Assembly: GCA_017620115.1 (NCBI GenBank)
Contig: JAFZRB010000266.1
Location: forward strand, 1 to 8,069
Origin: Clostridia bacterium
Lineage (GTDB): Bacteria; Bacillota; Clostridia; Christensenellales; Aristaeellaceae
Reading direction: 5' to 3'
Length of the DNA: 8,069 bases
Shown here one piece after another: positions 1 through 4,981 of the stretch (positions within the stretch are counted from its first letter, which is position 1; every line of letters begins with the position of its first letter). Made by a program: the position numbers and the translations under genes. Below the pieces are notes generated by a model. It saw only the letters and a program-made list of their open reading frames with translations, searched no databases and was not told the DNA's origin.

Positions 1-545
1 ATCAATTCGCCTGGCAGGTTCACCATGAACTGCCTCACCAGGAAGATGTAGAACGGCGCAAACCACATAGGCAGCACGACCGACCAGACGGTGTTCAAAA
101 GGCCCAGGCTGCGCAGCGTCAGGACGTTCGGCACCATCGTCACCTGAAACGGAAGGAGCATCAGCAGGATAACGATGAAGAACAGCGCGTCGCGGCCCGG
201 AAAGCGGAATTTGCTCAGCGCGAAGGCCATGGCCGGAATGATCAGGGCCTGCCCCAGCAGAATGAGCGCGGTATAGATCGCCGAGTTCACAAACAGATGG
301 AGCACCGTGTTGTCCGTAATGAGAATCTGATAGTACTGCCCCAGTGAAAACATGTTCGGCGACAGGTGGGGATCCATCCATGTTTCCGGATCGTAGTTGC
401 CGCGGGTCTTCATGTAGGCCTTCATGTCCTCGATGGAGGAAAAGGAGTAAAGAAAGGTTTGAACCATGGGCAGGAGCATCACGAGCGCCATAAGCACCAG
501 CAGCGCGCAGATGAGGGTGAATTTCACCCCGCGTTTTTTATACAA
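1..545 (-). CDS. Carbohydrate ABC transporter permease, MalG/UgpE type (3' end outside window)
   Basis: This is the second integral-membrane subunit of a CUT1-type sugar importer; it would pair with the MalF-type protein encoded just upstream to form the channel. Only the first 181 residues are present. Visible are a short basic N-terminus, a first membrane helix at about residues 9-32, a periplasmic stretch, and further helices at about 85-110, 119-140 and 150-172. Family signatures seen are KFRFPGRD near 112-119, LLPFQVTMVPN near 130-140, LRSLGLLNT near 144-152 and RQFMVNLPGEL at the cut. The sequence stops immediately before the place where the family's EAA loop, which docks with the ATPase, should begin. 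The start is taken as TTG at 545-543. An in-frame stop at 569-567 leaves little room upstream, and a GGGGAGG ribosome site sits 9 nt before the TTG. A GTG at 528-526 is the alternative. The gap to the upstream stop is 16 nt, so the two permeases are almost certainly co-transcribed. The transported sugar cannot be told from the sequence. Confidence 0.9.
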   Translation of the reverse strand, partial: MYKKRGVKFTLICALLVLMALVMLLPMVQTFLYSFSSIEDMKAYMKTRGNYDPETWMDPHLSPNMFSLGQYYQILITDNTVLHLFVNSAIYTALILLGQALIIPAMAFALSKFRFPGRDALFFIVILLMLLPFQVTMVPNVLTLRSLGLLNTVWSVVLPMWFAPFYIFLVRQFMVNLPGEL

Positions 546-554
546 ACGGCCGCG

Positions 555-561
555 CCTCCCC
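555..561 (-). promoter_or_regulatory. Ribosome binding site that sets the malG-type start at TTG
   Basis: The minus strand reads GGGGAGG here, immediately after the stop codon of the upstream permease gene and 9 nt before TTG at 545-543. It is the only strong Shine-Dalgarno match in the short gap, and no ATG lies in frame nearby. It therefore supports a TTG start over the GTG further in. Confidence 0.7.
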
Positions 562-1416
562 TCAGTTCAGCCCGCGCTGCGCGCGCTTCTGCAGGAAGAA
601 CAAAACGCCGAACAGGGCGAAAACGATTACGGCGAAGCTGTAAGCCGCGGTGGTCACGTTCTGATAGTTTAGTTTCGAGTACATGTTGTTCATATAGTTC
701 TGCAGCGTATAAACCGGCTCGTCGGGATAAGCGCCGCCGATGAAATACACTTCCTTGAATATCTTGAAGGCGTTGATCCAGGCCAGTATAAACACCAGGA
801 ACGCCGAGGGAATGATCAGCGGCAGCGTGATTTTGAACGCCTGCTGCCGGAAGGAAGCGCCTTCCAGCGTGGCGTATTCATACAGCGGCTCCGGAATGGC
901 CTGCAGCGCCGCCACGAAGATGACCACGCAGAAGCCCAGGTTTTTCCACAGGAACATGAGGATGATGGGCAGCCGCAGCGCGGCGCCTTGCAGCCAGATC
1001 ATGCGCTCCAGCCCCAGCGCGGTGACCAGACGGTTCACCGGCCCGCCGAAATCGAACCACAAAAGCCAGATGATCAGCACGGCCGACGAGGGCATCAGAT
1101 AGGGCAGCAGCACGCTGCTCCGAAAAAAACCGCCCGCCGGGCGGATCCTGTTGAGCAGCAGGCTCAGCACGAACGACAGGATCCACAGAAGCGGCGCGCA
1201 GATGAGCGACAGGAGCATCGTGTTCCTGAGGCCCAGCTGGAACATCGGATTCCGCCAGACGTTCAGGTAATTCTGAAACCCGACGAAGGCGTTTTTGTAG
1301 CTGCCGTCCGTCACGCTATACCAGACGCCTCCGATGAACGGCACGATGTAGAACAGCAGGATGCCCGCGAGGCCGGGCAGCAGAAACGGTAAAACGTACC
1401 TTTTGCGCGTATACAC
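562..1416 (-). CDS. Carbohydrate ABC transporter permease, MalF/UgpA type
   Basis: This is the first membrane subunit of a CUT1-type sugar importer in the cytoplasmic membrane. The 284-residue length is normal for the short MalF/UgpA class. Six hydrophobic segments can be seen at about residues 8-33, 64-88, 99-122, 148-172, 199-218 and 256-276. Landmark motifs are LPFLLPGLAGILLFYIVP at the N-terminus, RSSVLLPYLMPS near 99-110 and the EAA-type coupling loop near 174-199. That loop reads EYATLEGA at 180-187 instead of the usual EAAxxDGA. The key Gly186 is kept, as is the downstream ITLPL. The start is GTG at 1416-1414, with GGAGG at 1427-1423 and a 6-nt spacer. It lies between the binding-protein gene (74-nt gap containing a hairpin) and the MalG-type gene (16-nt gap). 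No ATPase gene is present; many Firmicutes importers of this class share an ATPase encoded elsewhere. The substrate is unknown. Confidence 0.95.
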   Translation of the reverse strand: MYTRKRYVLPFLLPGLAGILLFYIVPFIGGVWYSVTDGSYKNAFVGFQNYLNVWRNPMFQLGLRNTMLLSLICAPLLWILSFVLSLLLNRIRPAGGFFRSSVLLPYLMPSSAVLIIWLLWFDFGGPVNRLVTALGLERMIWLQGAALRLPIILMFLWKNLGFCVVIFVAALQAIPEPLYEYATLEGASFRQQAFKITLPLIIPSAFLVFILAWINAFKIFKEVYFIGGAYPDEPVYTLQNYMNNMYSKLNYQNVTTAAYSFAVIVFALFGVLFFLQKRAQRGLN

Positions 1417-1433
1417 CGGATTCCTCCAGATTT

Positions 1434-1465
1434 CCCGCCCGCGGCCCGGGAAAGGCGCGGGCGGG
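1434..1465 (-). promoter_or_regulatory. GC-rich intercistronic hairpin between binding protein and permease genes
   Basis: A perfect 10-bp inverted repeat (CCCGCCCGCG at 1434-1443 and CGCGGGCGGG at 1456-1465) encloses a 12-nt loop. It lies in the only sizeable gap inside the operon, after the stop of the binding-protein gene and 6 nt before the ribosome site of the MalF-type gene. On the minus strand it is followed by AAATCT, not a T-run, so it is a poor intrinsic terminator. In other sugar importers, hairpins at this position protect the abundant binding-protein message from 3' decay or reduce permease expression. That role is inferred here. It could also partly mask the permease ribosome site. 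Confidence 0.7.
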
Positions 1466-1490
1466 TCAATTCCATATTGCCGGATGCGCG

Positions 1491-3815
1491 TTACATGTCT
1501 TCCATGCGCATCATCTGAACCTTCTTGTCGATGGCGGCAAGCAGCTCTTCGACGCCGATTTGGCCGTCGTAGTAGCGCTGGATCAGATCGTAGAAGTTCT
1601 CGTCTTCGCCGCTGATCTCATTGGTGAAATCATAGGTGACGGGCGAGAGATAGGGCACGCGCCGTTCGTAGGCCTCGATCTCCTGCGGGGAGAACATCCA
1701 GTAGGTGTCCTCGATGTTGGCGATTTCGTCCTCGAGGTAAGCGATATACTCGTCGTAATCGGCCTGATACTCTTCGTCCATCTCGTTGCGCGTTTTCTTC
1801 GCTTCCTCCAGCCACTGGGCCAGATTCACCTTGTATTCCTCGTAGTCCGGATAGTGGATGGGCTCGTTCATGTCCGGATAGAAGGTGTACTGCGAGGACT
1901 GGTTGATGTCGTCCAGCATGACTTCGAGCATCTCGATCGCCTCGGGCACGTGCTTCGAGAACGGGTTCACAAACGCCACGCGCAGGTAGAAGGACGCGCG
2001 GGGCGCCTCGTCGCCGAAGGAGAGCAGCAGGGTTTCGCCCGCGCTGTAGCCCTGCACGGTGACGCTGACGCTGCTCACAAACAGCGGCGTACGATCGTCA
2101 TAATTGTCATACCAGGTGTCGGTCTCTTCATCATAGCTCATCTCGATGACGTCCAGCGCCTCGTAATCAATGGTTTCAATGCGGTCGATCAGGCCCTTGA
2201 GCAGGGGCGTGTTGAAGGCGTACTCCGCTTCTCCGGCGTTGATGTAGTTCTGGTAGCTCTCCAGCAGGGAGCCGAACAGCTGGTAGCGCAGGTCGCGCTG
2301 GTCATACCAGCTCTCGAACGCGCGCACATCCTTGCCCTCCAGCTTCGCGGGCAGTTCCGCCAGGAAATCGAAGAATTCGTCCCAGGTTCCGGGCAGGTCG
2401 TCCAGCGTCATGCCCAGCTTTTCGAGCGCCTCGAGCTGGACGCCAATCGTGTAGCCGTAGGCGTTGGCGGGCACGGCGTAGAGATGGCCGTCCTTTTTGA
2501 GCGCCTCGCTGATGGCCGGATACATGCTGTCGATCTTCTCCGTCAGCTTCGCGCTGGAATCCAGCTCCGCCATGTAGCCGCGATTGAACACGGCGTTGTA
2601 TTCGCTGGCCGACATATCCATGCAGTAAATATCAACGCTGCTGTCGCGGTTCATCATGGCCTGGAGTATGTCGCTCCGGCTGCCGTTGCGGCTGATGACC
2701 ACGGATACGTCGCCGTGCGCGTTGGTATAATCGTAATAGGCGTTGTCAAGCGCGTCGATATAGACGTAGTCCTTCACGTACAGGGTGATCTCGGAGCGCT
2801 TCGCCGGGTCGGTGTTGCGCAGCACGACGGTCTGCCAGTCCCACAGCAGCAGAAAGCCGTCGTCGGTCATCTGGGTAATGCCGTTGCCGCCCGAAACCGG
2901 GCTGTCGTTCACGGAGACGGCGCCGCCAAAGTCGAAGCCCTGCGCGGCCCAGATCTCGCCGGAAAGCACGTAATAGAGCGTGTCATTCTCCGCGCGGTAG
3001 CAGACGCCGTTCGGCAGATTATAGTTTGTCTGATCGATCGGATAATCCGCCGCCGGTTCGAGCGATTCGCTCGCCGGATCGTAGAAGGCGAAATGCGCCG
3101 TTTCCTCGCTCCAGTTATACTGCATCACGATCAGCCGACCGTCGCCAGCGGGCACCATCTCATACAGATCCTGAATGTAGCGCTCGGAATTCTGGCCGGT
3201 GGTCAGGTCGAACACCTCAAGCACGTTGTTGCCGTCGTCGTCGTAGGTCTGGATGTACAGGCTGTCGCCGGAGGCGAAGCTGTTCTGAGCCCAGCGGGAA
3301 TACACGTAGTTGCCGTAATCCTCAGTCATGCTGCTCCAGTTCAGCCTGGGCAGGTCGCTTTCAACCAGCTGCGCCTTGCCGTCCGCCAGTTCGAGGCGAT
3401 AAACATAGCCGCCGTCCAGCGTGCTGCCCGAATCGCTGTACGCGCGTATATTCACGACGGCGTATATATCGTCGCCGTGCATGAACCACGCCGCGGTTTC
3501 CCTATAAATGTCGATATAGTTTCCCTCGTCGTCATACTCGTCGTCGGCTTCGGATTCCATCGCGGCGGATTCGACGATCTCGGAGGCGTCGTATGTCTCG
3601 GTCGTCTTCGTCACGATGTCATACACGCACAGTTCGTAACCGACCATGTAGTACACCCTGCCGTTCAGCAGCATGCAGTTCTCGACGGAATCATAGCCCC
3701 TGCCTTCGTTGTTGTCGGCATGGAACAGCGTGACATCGCCCTCGGAGGCCAGCGCGGCGGGCGCCATACCCAGAACGAGCGCCAGCGCGAGAAGCATCGC
3801 AATCAGTTTTTTCAT
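1491..3815 (-). CDS. Exported fusion of beta-propeller-like domain and family-1 solute-binding protein
   Basis: A 774-residue exported protein, almost twice the length of an ordinary sugar-binding protein (about 400-450). Residues 1-24 are a Sec signal peptide ending ALA-SEG, a signal peptidase I type site; there is no lipobox cysteine. Residues about 28-335 contain repeated beta-strand blocks of the form 'short hydrophobic strand, turn, YxxD/xFD plus Thr-Gly/Ala-Ser', for example ELCVYDIVTKTTE, YVYRLELADGK, LEVFDLTTGQ and FAFYDPASE. This is the look of a propeller of six or so blades. From about 341 the sequence matches family-1 extracellular binding proteins: SEITLYVKD, YDYTNAHGDVSVV, GSRSDILQAMMN, DIYCMDMSASEYN, YPAISEALKKDGHLYAVP, TWDEFFDFLAELP, and a C-terminal GQIGVEELLAAIDK. 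Residues about 655-705 form a charged helical, coiled-coil-like insertion. The ATG at 3815 has GAGGA at 3829-3825 inside the end of the preceding gene, only 5 nt away, which suggests translational coupling. Followed by MalF- and MalG-type permeases, it is the likely binding component of the importer. What the propeller half binds is unknown. The binding-protein half is a confident call; the propeller assignment is by pattern only. Confidence 0.85.
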   Translation of the reverse strand: MKKLIAMLLALALVLGMAPAALASEGDVTLFHADNNEGRGYDSVENCMLLNGRVYYMVGYELCVYDIVTKTTETYDASEIVESAAMESEADDEYDDEGNYIDIYRETAAWFMHGDDIYAVVNIRAYSDSGSTLDGGYVYRLELADGKAQLVESDLPRLNWSSMTEDYGNYVYSRWAQNSFASGDSLYIQTYDDDGNNVLEVFDLTTGQNSERYIQDLYEMVPAGDGRLIVMQYNWSEETAHFAFYDPASESLEPAADYPIDQTNYNLPNGVCYRAENDTLYYVLSGEIWAAQGFDFGGAVSVNDSPVSGGNGITQMTDDGFLLLWDWQTVVLRNTDPAKRSEITLYVKDYVYIDALDNAYYDYTNAHGDVSVVISRNGSRSDILQAMMNRDSSVDIYCMDMSASEYNAVFNRGYMAELDSSAKLTEKIDSMYPAISEALKKDGHLYAVPANAYGYTIGVQLEALEKLGMTLDDLPGTWDEFFDFLAELPAKLEGKDVRAFESWYDQRDLRYQLFGSLLESYQNYINAGEAEYAFNTPLLKGLIDRIETIDYEALDVIEMSYDEETDTWYDNYDDRTPLFVSSVSVTVQGYSAGETLLLSFGDEAPRASFYLRVAFVNPFSKHVPEAIEMLEVMLDDINQSSQYTFYPDMNEPIHYPDYEEYKVNLAQWLEEAKKTRNEMDEEYQADYDEYIAYLEDEIANIEDTYWMFSPQEIEAYERRVPYLSPVTYDFTNEISGEDENFYDLIQRYYDGQIGVEELLAAIDKKVQMMRMEDM

Positions 3816-3820
3816 TGTCT

Positions 3821-4969
3821 TTAATCCTCGCTTTCATCTGTGGTGACGGGATCGGCTTCGGCCAGGCCGGATTCCTCGTCGTCGGGCGTTTCATTGGTCG
3901 GATACACGATGACCGACATGCCCAGCCTCACGCGCTCGTCCGGCTGGAAGGTCACGTAGGCCTTGTAGCTGGTCTTCTCCGAGCCGGAAGACGACTCATC
4001 GCTCAGGTGGGAGATGGACGATATGACGCCCTTGTAGTTCATGCTCTCGTCGTTGTCCCAATAGAACTCGATCTCGCAGGCCCCGCCTTCCTTGAGTTCG
4101 AACAGATCCTCCTCCGGGATGGACAGCTCGATCTGCATGGACTCGGTGGGATAGATCTTCACGACGCTCGCGCCTTTGCTCACGGACTCGCCCGAGCTGG
4201 TGTCGACCGACGCCACGACGCCCGTGACCGGCGCGGTCACATGGCCATCCGGCGCGTACATGCCGTCCAACAGACCGTCGACCGTCTCGAACAGCAGCTC
4301 GCCGCGCTCGACGAAATCGCCGTTGGCCACATGCAGCCTGAGCACGCTGCCGGAGCCCTTTACCGCCACCGGCGCGGTGCGGCCCACGGTGCCGCGTCCG
4401 ATGCGGCTTTCCGCCGCGTAGTCGCTCTGGCGGTAGATGCCCACGGTCTCGCCCATGTAGAACTCTCCGCCCGTCACCTCGACCGTGTAGCCGTCGTCGG
4501 TCAGGCCGGCCACCATGCCCGTGCCCTGGTGCGTGCCGTCCGCCGTGCAGGAGAGATACACCTTCTCGCCCAGGTGAATGTATTTGTTCTCGCTCTTGTT
4601 GTACGCCTTCTCGGTGGTGGCCTTGATGGTGTAGCGGTTGGTTGGCTCAATGTACATCACCGCGCCGTAGCGGCCCGCGATGGCCTCCGCGTCGTCGCCT
4701 TCCTCCGCGTAAATGCCCGTCACGGTGCCCTCAAGCGGGGCGTAGTTGAGCGTCGTCGCGATCTCCGCGATCACGTCGCCCTTGGCGATGAGATCGCCCT
4801 TGCGCAGCTTCAGGCCGGACACACGGCCTCCGAAGGCCGCCGTCACCGGAATGGTCTCCCCCGCCACGACGACGCCCTGATAAGACAGCGCCACGTCGGC
4901 CTTCGCGCCGGCGCACATGCCCAGCGCCATAACCGCGATCAGAACCAATGCCGTGATTTTCCTCAACAT
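3821..4969 (-). CDS. Exported HlyD/RND-adaptor-like protein with two lipoyl-type domains
   Basis: A 382-residue exported protein resembling membrane-fusion (periplasmic adaptor) proteins of the HlyD/YknX kind. Residues 1-24 are a hydrophobic signal peptide or anchor, with AKA-D as the likely cleavage site. Cys19 is not in a good lipobox because Met precedes it. Two biotinyl/lipoyl-like units follow. The first spans about 38-107, with halves at GRVSGLKLRKGDLIAKGD and APLEGTVTGIYAEEGD. The second spans about 198-273, with halves at GSGSVLRLHVANGDFVERGE and APVTGVVASVDTSSGESVSKG. A beta-barrel-like segment lies between them (about 110-195) and another after them (about 277-357, ending RVRLGMSVIVYP). 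The tail is acidic. There is no long coiled-coil hairpin between the lipoyl halves. No MacB-type or RND pump is encoded nearby; instead the gene sits between a secreted repeat protein (12-nt gap) and a sugar-binding protein (5-nt gap). The start is ATG at 4969 with GGGAGGG at 4982-4976 and a 6-nt spacer. Fold class is fairly sure; function in this setting is not known. Confidence 0.8.
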   Translation of the reverse strand: MLRKITALVLIAVMALGMCAGAKADVALSYQGVVVAGETIPVTAAFGGRVSGLKLRKGDLIAKGDVIAEIATTLNYAPLEGTVTGIYAEEGDDAEAIAGRYGAVMYIEPTNRYTIKATTEKAYNKSENKYIHLGEKVYLSCTADGTHQGTGMVAGLTDDGYTVEVTGGEFYMGETVGIYRQSDYAAESRIGRGTVGRTAPVAVKGSGSVLRLHVANGDFVERGELLFETVDGLLDGMYAPDGHVTAPVTGVVASVDTSSGESVSKGASVVKIYPTESMQIELSIPEEDLFELKEGGACEIEFYWDNDESMNYKGVISSISHLSDESSSGSEKTSYKAYVTFQPDERVRLGMSVIVYPTNETPDDEESGLAEADPVTTDESED

Positions 4970-4981
4970 AGTTTACCCTCC

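Noticed and set aside
562..1392. Several short plus- and minus-strand open frames over the MalF-type gene
   Set aside because: All overlap a confident membrane permease in other frames, are Arg/Pro/Ala-rich, and lack ribosome sites or recognisable motifs.
3053..3077. Inverted repeat CGAGCG-ATT-CGCTCG with flanking CCGG arms
   Set aside because: It lies inside the propeller-coding part of a gene, the outer arms need a 2-nt bulge, and no regulatory context is visible.
1560..3824. Long open frame of 754 codons on the plus strand
   Set aside because: It is the exact antisense of the binding-protein gene in complementary register, has Val/Ala/His/Arg-biased composition, no recognisable motif and no fitting ribosome site. 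It reflects absent TTA/CTA/TCA codons on the sense strand.
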